Below are positions 17,925 through 27,614 of a stretch of DNA of 64,000 nucleotides, in pieces. Below the pieces are notes generated by a model. It searched no databases and had not been told where the DNA came from. It was given only the letters and a program-made list of their open reading frames with translations. The stretch is from Streptococcus cristatus. Lineage in GTDB: Bacteria > Bacillota > Bacilli > Lactobacillales > Streptococcaceae. Made by a program: the position numbers and the translations under genes. Within the stretch, counting starts at the first letter, position 1. Each line of letters opens with the position of its first letter. The stretch spans positions 68,444 to 132,443 of the forward strand of contig NZ_RJNA01000003.1 in assembly GCF_003943815.1 (NCBI RefSeq), read 5' to 3'.

Positions 17925-18389
17925 ATGGTTCAGTTAGCAACGATTTGTTATATTGATAATGGGCGGGAATTTCTCATGCTGCACCGCAACAAAAAGCCAA
18001 ATGATGTTCATGCTGGGAAGTGGATTGGTGTCGGCGGCAAGCTAGAGCGTGGAGAAACCCCGCAGGAATGCGCGGCACGCGAGATTCTAGAGGAAACAGG
18101 ACTAAAGGCCAAGCCTGTCCTAAAAGGTGTTATTACTTTTCCAGAATTCACTCCCGACTTGGACTGGTACACCTATGTCTTCAAGGTGACGGAGTTTGAA
18201 GGAGAGTTGATTGATTGCAATGAAGGGACGCTGGAATGGGTGCCTTACGATCAAGTTCTTTCAAAGCCGACTTGGGAAGGCGATCATACCTTTGTTGAGT
18301 GGCTTTTAGAAGACAAGCCTTTCTTTTCAGCCAAATTTGTTTATGATGGTGATAAACTGCTCGACACGCAGGTCGATTTTTACGAATAA
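17925..18389 (+). CDS. mutX: MutX, Nudix 8-oxo-dGTP diphosphatase
   Basis: Cleans the nucleotide pool of oxidised dGTP. The Nudix box reads GKLERGETPQEC then AAREILEETGL, fitting GX5EX7REUXEEXGU. The ATG at 17925 follows AGGAGG, giving 154 residues, the length I recall for pneumococcal MutX; an upstream in-frame start at 17904 would overlap ung. It sits eight bases after ung, pairing two DNA-damage functions. Confidence 0.88.
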   Translation: MVQLATICYIDNGREFLMLHRNKKPNDVHAGKWIGVGGKLERGETPQECAAREILEETGLKAKPVLKGVITFPEFTPDLDWYTYVFKVTEFEGELIDCNEGTLEWVPYDQVLSKPTWEGDHTFVEWLLEDKPFFSAKFVYDGDKLLDTQVDFYE

Positions 18390-18401
18390 AGGAGATACAA
18401 A

Positions 18402-19670
18402 ATGCTACTAATCAAGAATGGCCGTGTAATGGATCCTAAGTCTGGTCTGGATCAAGTGTGCGATGTGCTGGTGGAGGGCAAGAAAATTGTCAAAATCGGC
18501 CAAAATCTGGAAGCGGCTGATGCCCAAGTCCTAGATGCTAGTGGTTTGGTCGTTGCCCCCGGTCTGGTCGACATTCACGTTCACTTCCGGGAGCCGGGCC
18601 AGACTCATAAAGAAGACATTCACACGGGAGCCTTGGCAGCAGCAGCGGGCGGCTTCACAACGGTCGTTATGATGGCCAATACCAATCCGACCATCTCTAC
18701 GGTTGAAACCCTGCAGGAAGTGCTGGAGTCAGCCAGTCGTGAAAATATCCATATCAAGTCGGTTGCAACAATTACAGAGAATTTTGATGGACAGCATCTG
18801 ACAGATTTTCAAGGTCTCTTGGCAGCTGGTGCGGTTGGCTTCTCAGATGATGGTATTCCGCTGACCAACTCTGGCATTGTCCGCCAAGCCCTGATCGAAG
18901 CACGTAAAAACGATACTTTTATCAGCTTGCACGAGGAAGATCCCAACCTCAACGGCATCCTCGGTTTCAATGAACATATTGCTAAAGAGCATTTTCATAT
19001 CTGTGGCGCGACAGGTGTGGCAGAGTACAGCATGGTTGCCCGCGATGTTATGATTGCTTATGATGCAAAGGCCCATGTGCATATTCAGCATTTGTCCAAG
19101 GCTGAGAGTGTAAAGGTGGTGGAATTCGCTCAGAAGCTAGGCGCTCAAGTCACCGCTGAAGCAGCACCTCAACACTTCTCTAAAACAGAAGCTCTGCTAT
19201 TGACCAAGGGCAGCAATGCTAAGATGAATCCGCCTCTGCGCTTAGAATCGGACCGTCTGGCGGTTATCGAGGGGCTCAAGTCTGGTGTCATTTCTGTCAT
19301 TGCGACAGACCATGCTCCACATCATGCTGACGAAAAAAATGTAGCGGATATCACGCAGGCGCCTTCTGGTATGACTGGTCTTGAGACTTCGCTTTCTCTA
19401 GGTCTGACCTACCTTGTTGAGGCTGGTCATCTGAGTTTGATGGAACTTTTGGAAAAAATGACAGTCAATCCAGCTCAGTTGTATGGCTTTGATGCTGGCT
19501 TCATCGCTCAGGATGGTCCAGCCGATTTGACAATATTTGACCCAAAAGCAGATAGACTTGTGACTGATCACTTTGCCTCCAAGGCGGGCAATTCACCTTT
19601 CGTTGGTGAAAAGCTGAAAGGCCAAGTGAAGTTTACAATCTGCGATGGAGAAATCGTCTTCCAATCTTAG
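18402..19670 (+). CDS. pyrC: Dihydroorotase
   Basis: Third step of UMP synthesis, closing carbamoyl-aspartate to dihydroorotate. The 422-residue amidohydrolase has the metal motif [17 protein letters not shown], later His ligands in ISLHEED and HIQHLSK, and ATDHAPHH with the catalytic Asp. AAAGGAG precedes the ATG, 12 bases after mutX. Unlike the other pyr genes here, no PyrR leader is visible in front of it; it appears to be transcribed with ung-mutX. Confidence 0.95.
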   Translation: MLLIKNGRVMDPKSGLDQVCDVLVEGKKIVKIGQNLEAADAQVLDASGLVVAPGLVDIHVHFREPGQTHKEDIHTGALAAAAGGFTTVVMMANTNPTISTVETLQEVLESASRENIHIKSVATITENFDGQHLTDFQGLLAAGAVGFSDDGIPLTNSGIVRQALIEARKNDTFISLHEEDPNLNGILGFNEHIAKEHFHICGATGVAEYSMVARDVMIAYDAKAHVHIQHLSKAESVKVVEFAQKLGAQVTAEAAPQHFSKTEALLLTKGSNAKMNPPLRLESDRLAVIEGLKSGVISVIATDHAPHHADEKNVADITQAPSGMTGLETSLSLGLTYLVEAGHLSLMELLEKMTVNPAQLYGFDAGFIAQDGPADLTIFDPKADRLVTDHFASKAGNSPFVGEKLKGQVKFTICDGEIVFQS

Positions 19671-19689
19671 CATATATTCATAGAAATTC

Positions 19690-19718
19690 AACGTTCCATG
19701 TTATTTTGGAACGTTTTT
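19690..19718 (+). terminator. Terminator after pyrC
   Basis: AACGTTCCA pairs with TGGAACGTT, followed by TTTTC. Confidence 0.85.
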
Positions 19719-19811
19719 CGTATTAAAAAGAAAGATTCTTTGAAAGGGCATTCCCTTTTTACAATAAAAACAGTATAATAGTAGAAAAAACATAGACTGG
19801 AGCTTTTATTT

Positions 19812-22052
19812 ATGAAAAAGAAGCATCTTATTTTACCTGTTTTGTCTACGGTTCTGTTGGCACCTGCCTTTTTGGACCATCAAGTTGCTGCGGATGAGGT
19901 TCAGCCAGCAACTGCTGTGGCAAATGTGAACGAACCAGCTCAAAAACCGGTTGAAACGGATTTGGCGCAAGCAGGTGGAGTTTCTGCCGATGAAGCTAGT
20001 GTTAATGCGGCCATCGCAGCTAATGCTCAAGATGTATCAGGAGCGTCCGACGCAAGCTTGCCTGAAGCTACCATTCTTCATACAAACGATGTGCACGGTC
20101 GTATCGTCGAAGAAAAAGGTGTTATCGGTGATGCCAAACTTGCAACAGTTATCAAGGAAGAACGTGCGAAAAATCCTCAAACGCTGGTCGTAGATGCAGG
20201 AGATGCTTTCCAAGGTCTGCCAATTTCTAACAGCTCCAAAGGGGAAGAACGTGCGAAGATCCTCAATGAAATCGGCTATGATGCTATGGCGGTCGGAAAC
20301 CATGAATTTGACTTCGGTTTGGATGAAGCCAAAAAATACAAAGAAATCCTCAATTTCCCACTTCTAAGCGCTAATACCTATGCCAACAATGCCCGTGTAT
20401 TCCAAGCATCAACTATTGTGGACAAGGATAAGAATGTAGAAGGTGATGAGTTTGTCGTGATTGGGGTGACCACTCCTGAGACAGCTACAAAAACGCACCC
20501 GAAAAATATTCAAGGTGTGACTTTCGCGGATCCAATCACAGAGGTTAATCGGGTGATTGACGAAGTTGAAGCGCGTGCAGCAGCTGAAGGCAAGATTTAC
20601 AAAAACTATGTCGTTCTGGCTCACTTGGGTGTGGATACTACGACACCAGTTGAATGGCGCGGATCTACCTTGGCTGAGGCCCTTTCTAAAAATGCTAAGC
20701 TGAAGGGCAAGCGGGTTACAGTGATTGACGGCCATTCTCACACAGTAGAGTCCACTACTTACGGTGAAAATGTGACCTACAATCAGACTGGTAGTTATTT
20801 GCATAATATCGGTAAAGTTACTTTTAAGGCCAACCAACTTCTGGGCGATCCTCAACAAATCCCAGCTGCAACAGCTAAAAAAGCTAGTCCAGACCCAGTT
20901 GTAGCAGAGATGGTTAAGAAGATTAAGGAAAAATACGATGCAGAAAATGCCAAGGTAATCGTAGCCAAGAGCCCTGTTGAGCTTAACGGGGACCGTGAAA
21001 ATGTTCGCGTTCGAGAAACCAATCTGGGAAATGTGGTGGCAGATGCCCTTTATAAATACGGCCAAACAGGCTTTGCCAACAAAACAGACTTGGCTGTGAC
21101 CAACGGTGGCGGCCTACGGGAAACCATTGCCAAAGACAAGCCAATCACAAAGGGAAATGTCATCGCTGTATTGCCTTTTGGAAATACCATTTCACAAATC
21201 AAGGTAACAGGTCAGAACATTGCAGATATGTTTGCCAAATCTTTGGGCTCAATCCTGCAAGAAAAAGATGGGAAACCTGTCTTGGATGAAAACGGCCAAC
21301 CATTGCTAGAGCCAAGCGGCGGTTTCTTGCAAGTTTCTGGTGCTAAAGTTTACTATGACACAACTCTGCCAGCAGAGAAACGAATTCTTCGCATTGAAAT
21401 CAAAAATAAAGAAACAGGTGCTTATGAAGCCCTTGACTTGGCTAAGACCTATTACCTGACAACCAATGACTTCCTAGCAGCTGGTGGTGATGGTTATACC
21501 ATGCTAGGTGGTGCGCGTGAGGAAGGTCCATCTATGGACGTGGCCTTTGCAGAATATCTGGAAAGTGCAGATTTGACAGCTTATGCAGCAATCAATCCAA
21601 ATTCTCGCACGATTTCTATGTCTGCTAGCAAGGATACAGATGGAGATGGTTACACAGATATCGAGGAAATCCAGCAGGGTACTGATCCAAAAGATGCCGC
21701 TTCTAAGCCTGGACAAAGCAACCCAGCAAATCCAACCAATCCAACTAATCCGACAGCGCCAACTGGTCCAACAAGACCAAGCAATCCAGTGGTTCCAAGC
21801 CAGCCTAATCATCCGGTTGTGCCTGAGACAAAACCACAAGAAGAACCTTCTGTTGAGAAGCCAAATACAGCTCAGCCAGCAGCTAATAAGGCAACTTATC
21901 AAGCTCCAGCACAGGTCCGTCCGACAGAAGTAGCAAGCAAACAAGGAACTCTTCCGAAAACAGGAAGCAAGAATCCTTTCCTTCTTTCTATGTTTGGCTT
22001 GGTATTCGGAATGCTGGGTGCAGCAGGCCTGAAAAAAACTCAAAAAGATTAA
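19812..22052 (+). CDS. nt5e: Cell-wall-anchored ecto-5'-nucleotidase
   Basis: Surface enzyme that dephosphorylates extracellular nucleotides, yielding adenosine. The 746-residue protein has a signal peptide (to about residue 27), a metallophosphatase domain with LHTNDVHGR (near residue 88), DAGDAFQG, VGNHEFDFG (near 160) and DGHSHTV, then a 5'-nucleotidase C-terminal domain with TNGGGLR and TTNDFLAAGGDGYTML. A calcium-binding-like loop DTDGDGYTDIEE follows. Then a Pro/Asn/Thr wall-spanning region and the sortase signal LPKTG (residue 714), a hydrophobic segment and a KKTQKD tail. This matches the S. sanguinis Nt5e adenosine-generating virulence factor as I recall it. A TATAAT lies at 19774-19779. 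Confidence 0.92.
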   Translation: MKKKHLILPVLSTVLLAPAFLDHQVAADEVQPATAVANVNEPAQKPVETDLAQAGGVSADEASVNAAIAANAQDVSGASDASLPEATILHTNDVHGRIVEEKGVIGDAKLATVIKEERAKNPQTLVVDAGDAFQGLPISNSSKGEERAKILNEIGYDAMAVGNHEFDFGLDEAKKYKEILNFPLLSANTYANNARVFQASTIVDKDKNVEGDEFVVIGVTTPETATKTHPKNIQGVTFADPITEVNRVIDEVEARAAAEGKIYKNYVVLAHLGVDTTTPVEWRGSTLAEALSKNAKLKGKRVTVIDGHSHTVESTTYGENVTYNQTGSYLHNIGKVTFKANQLLGDPQQIPAATAKKASPDPVVAEMVKKIKEKYDAENAKVIVAKSPVELNGDRENVRVRETNLGNVVADALYKYGQTGFANKTDLAVTNGGGLRETIAKDKPITKGNVIAVLPFGNTISQIKVTGQNIADMFAKSLGSILQEKDGKPVLDENGQPLLEPSGGFLQVSGAKVYYDTTLPAEKRILRIEIKNKETGAYEALDLAKTYYLTTNDFLAAGGDGYTMLGGAREEGPSMDVAFAEYLESADLTAYAAINPNSRTISMSASKDTDGDGYTDIEEIQQGTDPKDAASKPGQSNPANPTNPTNPTAPTGPTRPSNPVVPSQPNHPVVPETKPQEEPSVEKPNTAQPAANKATYQAPAQVRPTEVASKQGTLPKTGSKNPFLLSMFGLVFGMLGAAGLKKTQKD

Positions 22053-22057
22053 AAAAT

Positions 22058-22234
22058 GAGGCTGGGACAAAAGTCCTAGCCTCTCAATTGTTTTTTTGGA
22101 TTGTCGAGCAAGACGCAGTGGTTGAGTGGGCTCTACTACGCTGATTTCATCAGCATTTACAGCCCTACTCAACTGTGCGGAGGTGGGACGACGAAATCGA
22201 ATTCTAACGAATTACCGATTTCTGTCCCACTCTC
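22058..22234 (+). repeat. Dispersed ~175-bp repeat, copy B
   Basis: Nearly identical to copy A at 1045-1219 and in the same orientation, with the same GAGGCTGGGACA and TGTCCCACTCTC ends. It fills the gap between the convergent nt5e and plsY genes, so its hairpins may end both transcripts. Confidence 0.92.
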
Positions 22235-22877
22235 ATTTTTTTGGATTTTGCTTGGTTAGGTTAATGCCCCAAGGGATTAGGTTTTCAGTTTTATTTCGAA
22301 TCCGCTGGATATTGTCCCGATGGCGAAGGATGATAATAGCCGCTAAGAGAATGATAATCAGGGTAAAGAGGAAATCATAGCTAGGTAGGATAAAGCCTAA
22401 AGCAGGAAAAATCAAGACAGACAGGATAGCCACGCTTGCAGAAATCACACTGGCGAGGGAAATCATACTTCCCAGATAGAGGGTTGTCACAAAGACCAAT
22501 ATCAGATAGACAAAGAAAGCGGGTGAGAAGCCCAGAACAGCTCCTGCACTAGTCGCTACGGCTTTGCCACCCTTAAAGCCAGCAAAGATTGGAAAGGTAT
22601 GGCCAATCACGGCCAAGAGACCAAAAATCAGTGGTGAAATCCCATCAATATGTAGGAAAAGTGGCAGCAACGTTGCCAGTGTACCTTTGAAAAAGTCAAT
22701 GGCAAAGGTGGCAGTGCCGGCCGTCTTACCCAAAATCCGGAAAGTATTGGTCGTGCCAGTATTGCCACTGCCGTATTCGCGGAGGTTCTTTTTAAAGAAA
22801 ATCTGCCCAATCCACAAACCTGTCGGGATGGAGCCCAGTAAATATGCTAGTAATAATCCAATTATCGTGTTCATCAT
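22233..22877 (-). CDS. plsY: Acyl-phosphate:glycerol-3-phosphate acyltransferase PlsY
   Basis: First acylation step of phospholipid synthesis, using acyl-phosphate. The 214-residue membrane protein shows the three PlsY motifs: [28 protein letters not shown] and [16 protein letters not shown], within about five membrane segments. The last bases touch repeat copy B. On its strand TGGTATAAT ends six bases before the ATG and no Shine-Dalgarno is present, so it may be leaderless. Confidence 0.95.
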   Translation of the reverse strand: MMNTIIGLLLAYLLGSIPTGLWIGQIFFKKNLREYGSGNTGTTNTFRILGKTAGTATFAIDFFKGTLATLLPLFLHIDGISPLIFGLLAVIGHTFPIFAGFKGGKAVATSAGAVLGFSPAFFVYLILVFVTTLYLGSMISLASVISASVAILSVLIFPALGFILPSYDFLFTLIIILLAAIIILRHRDNIQRIRNKTENLIPWGINLTKQNPKK

Positions 22878-23038
22878 GATTTTATTATACCATGATTTGG
22901 AACTTGGACAAAGAACTATGATAAGAATATTTTAAATGAATTGTCTAGTCTGACGCTTGTAGCTAGGTTGCCTTTCTCCAAAATCACTTAAAATCCAGAT
23001 TCTACCAGCCTTTTTAAGGCCATTTTTTAGAAAAAACT

Positions 23039-23067
23039 TTGCAAAATTTACCAAAAACCTGTAAGAT
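23039..23067 (+). promoter_or_regulatory. Promoter of parE
   Basis: TTGCAA (23039-23044), 17 bases and TAAGAT (23062-23067), about 30 bases before the parE start, which has its own AGGAGG. Confidence 0.6.
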
Positions 23068-23097
23068 AATAAGGATGAATCATGCAGGAGGTTCCTT

Positions 23098-25041
23098 GTG
23101 TCAAAAAAGGAAATCAATATTAATAATTATAACGATGATGCCATTCAGGTATTAGAAGGGTTGGATGCAGTCCGCAAACGTCCAGGGATGTATATCGGAT
23201 CAACCGATGGAGCTGGACTTCACCATCTAGTTTGGGAAATTGTCGACAATGCAGTCGATGAAGCCCTGTCAGGCTTTGGTGATCGGATCGATGTGACTAT
23301 CAATGCAGATGGTAGTCTGACTGTTTCTGACCACGGTCGTGGAATGCCAACTGGTATGCATGCAATGGGAATACCTACAGTAGAGGTCATCTTCACCGTT
23401 CTCCATGCTGGTGGTAAGTTTGGTCAAGGTGGCTATAAGACTTCAGGTGGTCTCCATGGTGTAGGCTCCTCAGTCGTCAATGCCCTATCTAGCTGGCTAG
23501 AGGTGGAAATCACACGTGATGGAGCTATTTACAAACAGCGCTTTGAAAATGGTGGAAAACCAGTCACCACGCTCAAGAAAATCGGTACAGCTCCTAAGTC
23601 TAAGTCTGGGACCAAGGTGACCTTCATGCCGGACGATACGATTTTTTCAACGACGGACTTTAAGTACAACACCATTACAGAGCGGCTGAAGGAATCAGCC
23701 TTCCTGCTCAAGAATGTCCGTCTGTCACTGACCGATGCTCGCACTGGCGAAGAAGTAGAGTTTCACTATGAAAACGGGGTTGAAGACTTTGTCAGCTATC
23801 TCAATGAAGACAAGGAAACCCTGACGCCTGTCCTCTATTTCGAGGGCGAGGAGAGCGGCTTCCAAGTTCAGGTGGCTCTGCAGTACAACGACGGCTACTC
23901 GGACAATATCCTGTCCTTTGTCAATAACGTCCGCACCAAGGATGGCGGTACCCACGAGACGGGACTCAAGACCGCAATTACCAAGGCTATGAACGACTAT
24001 GCCAGAAAGACCGGTCTGCTCAAGGACAAGGATAAGAATCTGGAAGGCTCGGACTACCGCGAAGGGCTGGCAGCAGTTCTTTCCATCCTCGTCCCAGAAG
24101 AACACCTCCAGTTTGAAGGCCAGACCAAGGACAAGCTGGGCAGTCCTCTAGCTCGTCCAATTGTGGATAGCATTGTTGCTGAAAAATTAACTTTCTTCCT
24201 CATGGAAAATGGCGAATTGGCGTCCAATCTCATTCGCAAGGCTATCAAGGCTCGTGATGCTCGTGAAGCTGCTCGAAAGGCGCGTGACGAAAGCCGGAAC
24301 GGCAAGAAGAATAAGAAAGACAAGGGCTTGCTCTCTGGTAAGCTGACTCCAGCTCAGTCCAAGAACCCAGCCAAGAACGAACTCTATCTGGTCGAGGGTG
24401 ACTCTGCCGGCGGCTCTGCCAAGCAAGGCCGTGACCGTAAGTTCCAAGCCATCCTGCCCCTGCGCGGTAAGGTTATCAATACTGCCAAGGCTAAGATGTC
24501 TGACATTCTCAAGAACGAAGAAATCAACACCATGATCTACACGATTGGAGCGGGTGTTGGTACAGACTTTACCCTTGAGGATGCCAACTATGACAAGATT
24601 ATCATCATGACTGATGCGGACACCGACGGTGCCCATATCCAAACCTTGCTGCTGACCTTTTTCTATCGCTATATGCGCCCGCTAGTCGAGGCTGGCCGCG
24701 TCTATATCGCCTTGCCACCTCTCTACAAGATGTCCAAGGGCAAGGGCAAGAGCGAAGTCGTCGAGTATGCCTGGACCGATGGCGAGCTGGATGACCTGCG
24801 CCGCAAGTTTGGCAAGGGGGCTATGCTTCAGCGCTACAAGGGGCTCGGTGAAATGAACGCCGACCAGCTCTGGGAGACCACTATGAATCCTGAAACCCGC
24901 ACCCTCATTCGTGTCACCATCGAAGACCTGGCCCGCGCCGAACGCCGTGTCAATGTCCTCATGGGCGACAAGGTCGAACCGCGCCGCAAGTGGATCGAGG
25001 ATAATGTCAAGTTTACTTTGGAAGAAAGCGGGGTGTTTTAA
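23098..25041 (+). CDS. parE: Topoisomerase IV subunit B
   Basis: ATPase subunit that decatenates chromosomes with ParC. The 647-residue protein starts at GTG after AGGAGG. It has the GHKL ATPase motifs EIVDNAVDEA, DHGRGMP and GGLHGVG, the transducer domain, and the TOPRIM segment LVEGDSAGGSAKQGRDRK with PLRGKVINTAKAK and MTDADTDGAHI. The TAA overlaps the next ATG by one base (TAATG), so the downstream AT-rich gene is probably translationally coupled. parE itself becomes GC-rich at third positions in its last 1.2 kb, in sharp contrast to what follows. Confidence 0.97.
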   Translation: MSKKEININNYNDDAIQVLEGLDAVRKRPGMYIGSTDGAGLHHLVWEIVDNAVDEALSGFGDRIDVTINADGSLTVSDHGRGMPTGMHAMGIPTVEVIFTVLHAGGKFGQGGYKTSGGLHGVGSSVVNALSSWLEVEITRDGAIYKQRFENGGKPVTTLKKIGTAPKSKSGTKVTFMPDDTIFSTTDFKYNTITERLKESAFLLKNVRLSLTDARTGEEVEFHYENGVEDFVSYLNEDKETLTPVLYFEGEESGFQVQVALQYNDGYSDNILSFVNNVRTKDGGTHETGLKTAITKAMNDYARKTGLLKDKDKNLEGSDYREGLAAVLSILVPEEHLQFEGQTKDKLGSPLARPIVDSIVAEKLTFFLMENGELASNLIRKAIKARDAREAARKARDESRNGKKNKKDKGLLSGKLTPAQSKNPAKNELYLVEGDSAGGSAKQGRDRKFQAILPLRGKVINTAKAKMSDILKNEEINTMIYTIGAGVGTDFTLEDANYDKIIIMTDADTDGAHIQTLLLTFFYRYMRPLVEAGRVYIALPPLYKMSKGKGKSEVVEYAWTDGELDDLRRKFGKGAMLQRYKGLGEMNADQLWETTMNPETRTLIRVTIEDLARAERRVNVLMGDKVEPRRKWIEDNVKFTLEESGVF

Positions 25042-26180
25042 TGGGAAATAAGATAGAGAAAATTACTGAAGATAAATACAAACAAAATAAAAAGGATATA
25101 GAGAATTTAACTAAATTAAAAATAACTGATTACTCGGAAGATTGGAAAATAAGATTAGAAAATATAAACCATAAAAAAGGTTGGGTTTATTTATTACTAG
25201 TGTTTAGTTTTTTTGCATTTATTATAACTGCTAATTGTTTTGAACCACCAAAAGAGTCACTAGTTTTAAGGGATTATATTATCTTTTTTTGGGCATTGTT
25301 TTTAATATTATGTTTCATCAATTCTATAATTACATTGGGAGTTGTATCAATATCATTTTCTGGACTTTCAATAAAAAAATTAAAATATTTTACAGTTACA
25401 TCTTCTCTAATTCCTTCTGCTATATATGGGTTGCTGTGGCTGTTAGATTCCAAATACCCAAACCGTGTTAATCTTATTGTTGGTATAGCAATTCTTCTAT
25501 CTTCAATAATAACTTGGATTTATATTGTTTTTATCTTGAAAATACCAAAATATTTATATAAGGAAATTGATGATGGACTCTCTAATATATTGGTTATAAT
25601 ATCTGCTGTGACATATATTTTTGGTTGGAATACAAGCAATAAATTTCTTGCTTTTCTCTCAACATTATTCTTTGCAGGAATAGTGGTAAGTACAATAACT
25701 CAACTACATATTCAGAAAGATGAAGTGAAAACTAGGTCTTTATTTTACGAAGAACTGTTAAAGAAGAAACCAGATTATGAACAGTTAAAACGGATCTACT
25801 TTTCAGGTGGTGAAGAATTTAAAGATAAGATACTAAGTAATGAAAAAATGCTAAGAGTAGTGATAGAAAATGAAATAGAACTCCGCCCTGCTACTTCTTC
25901 TGATTCTGACATCAACAAACTATTCGCTTTTTATCAGGCAGAGCAGCAGACGGATTTTACTAGAGGAAAAATAGAAAATATACTTGCAAATCCAAATTCG
26001 ATTTGTCTATTGATGGAATACGAAGATAAGGTTATCGGCTTTGCTTATCAAATTACAGATGATGAGGGGGTGACTTCCAATCCCGAAATTATTGTTGCCG
26101 AAAGTTATCGCAACCAAGGTCTGGAACGTAGGTTGGAAGAAGAACTTCAGTCGCGTTACTCGGGGGTACAGACTGAGTAG
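25041..26180 (+). CDS. Membrane protein with a degenerate C-terminal GNAT domain
   Basis: I do not recognise the N-terminal part. Residues 1-45 are charged; then about six hydrophobic segments follow (for example GWVYLLLVFSFFAFII and ILVIISAVTYIFGW) to about residue 230. Residues 275-379 resemble a GNAT acetyltransferase: IELRPATSSDSDINKLFAFY, VIGFAYQITDDE, then EIIVAESYRNQGLERRLEEEL. The acetyl-CoA loop QxxGxG/A reads NQGLE, and the usual last strand and helix are missing, so the domain is probably inactive or truncated. Bases 25050-25870 are very AT-rich, unlike parE before and the GNAT part after; this looks like horizontally acquired or mosaic DNA. The start overlaps the parE stop (TAATG). 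No function is assigned. Confidence 0.6.
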   Translation: MGNKIEKITEDKYKQNKKDIENLTKLKITDYSEDWKIRLENINHKKGWVYLLLVFSFFAFIITANCFEPPKESLVLRDYIIFFWALFLILCFINSIITLGVVSISFSGLSIKKLKYFTVTSSLIPSAIYGLLWLLDSKYPNRVNLIVGIAILLSSIITWIYIVFILKIPKYLYKEIDDGLSNILVIISAVTYIFGWNTSNKFLAFLSTLFFAGIVVSTITQLHIQKDEVKTRSLFYEELLKKKPDYEQLKRIYFSGGEEFKDKILSNEKMLRVVIENEIELRPATSSDSDINKLFAFYQAEQQTDFTRGKIENILANPNSICLLMEYEDKVIGFAYQITDDEGVTSNPEIIVAESYRNQGLERRLEEELQSRYSGVQTE

Positions 26181-26199
26181 GTGGCGTAAGAAGATTTTT

Positions 26200-26354
26200 A
26201 CCCCCCTCATCGGATAACCCGACAATCTATTTTAAGTGGCAGGGAGCTTGTCGGAAATTCCGACGACCTCCCTAGGGTGTGAGCGGGCTCTTCGGAAATT
26301 CCGATGAGCTGCCTAGCTGACAGGGAGAAGATCGGGAAATTCGACATCCATTCT
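26200..26354. repeat. Four regularly spaced 33-nt palindromes
   Basis: Four 33-base imperfect palindromes start at 26200, 26241, 26282 and 26322, periods 41, 41 and 40, separated by 7-8 bases. The core is TCGGAAATTCCGA (26251 and 26292 exact; 26210 TCGGATAACCCGA; 26332 TCGGGAAATTCGA), and the outer arms are AGGGAG...CTCCCT-like. The second unit folds best: AGGGAG/CTCCCT outside and GTCGGA/TCCGAC inside. The block fills the gap between the GNAT fusion and the DUF6261-like gene. It is not a CRISPR in the usual sense. It could be a phased operator (41 bases is about four helical turns) or a structured RNA. Confidence 0.75.
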
Positions 26355-26417
26355 GCCAAGTGGGAGACTTCCACCGAAATAAAATTAAACAATTTAATGA
26401 AATTTTAGGAGGAAAAA

Positions 26418-27158
26418 ATGAAATATAAGATTACAAGTTTAGATATGACTCGATTGGAAGGAAAAAGTTTCTTTCAACTGCTGAGCGATAGTCTTGAGGC
26501 TGTCAATGCTTTTACAAAAGCGAATAAAACGGAATTAGTCTATATCAGCAAGGCTTCCCGAATGGAGCTTTTGTTGGAAAAATTCCAAGCAAGTCTGCAT
26601 AACGTTCGTGCAGGAAAATTCACCGAAAACATGGAGAAAGCAGACCGTGAGCGTGATGATGCTTTAGTGACTTTGTTGTCCTTTATCAAAGCCTTCTCTC
26701 GCGTGAAAGTTCCAGCTATTCAGACTGCCTATGAAGAATTAAACCCGCTTTTCAAGCAATACAAGGGCATTACCACAAGCAGCTATGAAAAAGAAACCGA
26801 AAGTATTAACCACCTCTTGAAACAGCTGGCACAGAGCAACTATCAAGCCTCCATACAAACACTCAATTTGACGGAACATATCGGAACCTTAAAAACTGCC
26901 CAAGCAAAATTTGAGAAGGTCTACAAGGAGCGCTTGGCTGAGCAAGCTGGGAAAACACCTAGCCAAGCAAAGGCTTTGCGTGTTGAATTGACAGAATTGT
27001 ACGAGTTTCTTGTTGATTTCACAGCAATCAATGCCTACGCCTACCCAGACAAAGCCTACTTTGCCAGCCTGCGTGACCAGCTCAATGCTATCCGCAGCCG
27101 CTACCAAAAACGCAAACCTGCTAAGAAGGTGAAAGAAGAAGTGGCGGAGAGCAACTAG
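26418..27158 (+). CDS. DUF6261-like helical protein
   Basis: A 246-residue protein of unknown function, almost entirely alpha-helical by composition, ending in a basic tail (YQKRKPAKKVKEEV). The layout, with LEGKSFFQLLSD at the start, a repeated helical-hairpin body and EKADRERDDALVTLLSFI, recalls DUF6261 proteins, a family I associate mainly with Bacteroidetes. The family call is from memory. AGGAGG lies seven bases before the ATG. It sits directly behind the 33-nt palindrome array, so the two may act together. It has no signal peptide or membrane segment and no visible catalytic motif. Confidence 0.55.
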   Translation: MKYKITSLDMTRLEGKSFFQLLSDSLEAVNAFTKANKTELVYISKASRMELLLEKFQASLHNVRAGKFTENMEKADRERDDALVTLLSFIKAFSRVKVPAIQTAYEELNPLFKQYKGITTSSYEKETESINHLLKQLAQSNYQASIQTLNLTEHIGTLKTAQAKFEKVYKERLAEQAGKTPSQAKALRVELTELYEFLVDFTAINAYAYPDKAYFASLRDQLNAIRSRYQKRKPAKKVKEEVAESN

Positions 27159-27221
27159 AATATAACTAAATTTGAGTTGAAAAATTGTTAGTGGTCGCAT
27201 CGGATTTGAAAGGATTAGAAA

Positions 27222-27596
27222 ATGATAATCAGACCTGCAAGCACAAAAGATTGTCAAGCTATTTATGCCCTTTATCAAAATGAAAAATGGATGTCTTTTA
27301 CAGAGGAAAAAGTGACATCACTATTTTCAACAAATCTGTCTCATTACGTGGTAGTTGAAGAGAACCAGAAAATCCTTGGTTTTGCCCGCTACTTGACAGA
27401 TGAAGTCATGACGACCTTTTTAGCTGAGATTATCATTGATAAATCCTATCGCGGAAAAGGATTGGGACGGGAATTGATCGCTGAAATTCATCAAAAACAT
27501 CCTTTGACACGCATTGAATTAATATCAGAAGCGGATGGATTTTATCAGACAGTAGGTTTTAAACCTGTGGGAACAGGGCTTAGAAAATCTATCTAA
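27222..27596 (+). CDS. GNAT-family N-acetyltransferase
   Basis: A 124-residue single-domain GNAT. It begins MIIRPASTKDCQAIYALY, has the beta-4 strand AEIIIDKSYRGKGLGREL with an intact acetyl-CoA loop (RGKGLG), and ends with the ISEADGFYQTVGFKPVG strand pair. It is related in sequence to the degenerate C-terminal domain of the 25041-26180 protein, which lacks that last part. Substrate unknown. AAAGG precedes the ATG. The next gene starts 18 bases downstream. Confidence 0.8.
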   Translation: MIIRPASTKDCQAIYALYQNEKWMSFTEEKVTSLFSTNLSHYVVVEENQKILGFARYLTDEVMTTFLAEIIIDKSYRGKGLGRELIAEIHQKHPLTRIELISEADGFYQTVGFKPVGTGLRKSI

Positions 27597-27614
27597 ATGA
27601 AAGGAGCTGTATTT

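Noticed and set aside
18381-18388. TACGAATA, identical to the competence (ComX) box, just before pyrC
   Set aside because: It is the last codons of mutX (Tyr-Glu-stop) and leaves too little room for a leader and the pyrC ribosome site.
21504-22172. Long minus-strand open frame opposite the end of nt5e
   Set aside because: It is antisense to the low-complexity wall-spanning region and repeat copy B; its product has no family-like features.
26200-26354. The palindrome series as a CRISPR array
   Set aside because: The intervals are only 7-8 bases, the units are palindromic throughout and there are no spacer-like segments or cas genes beside it.
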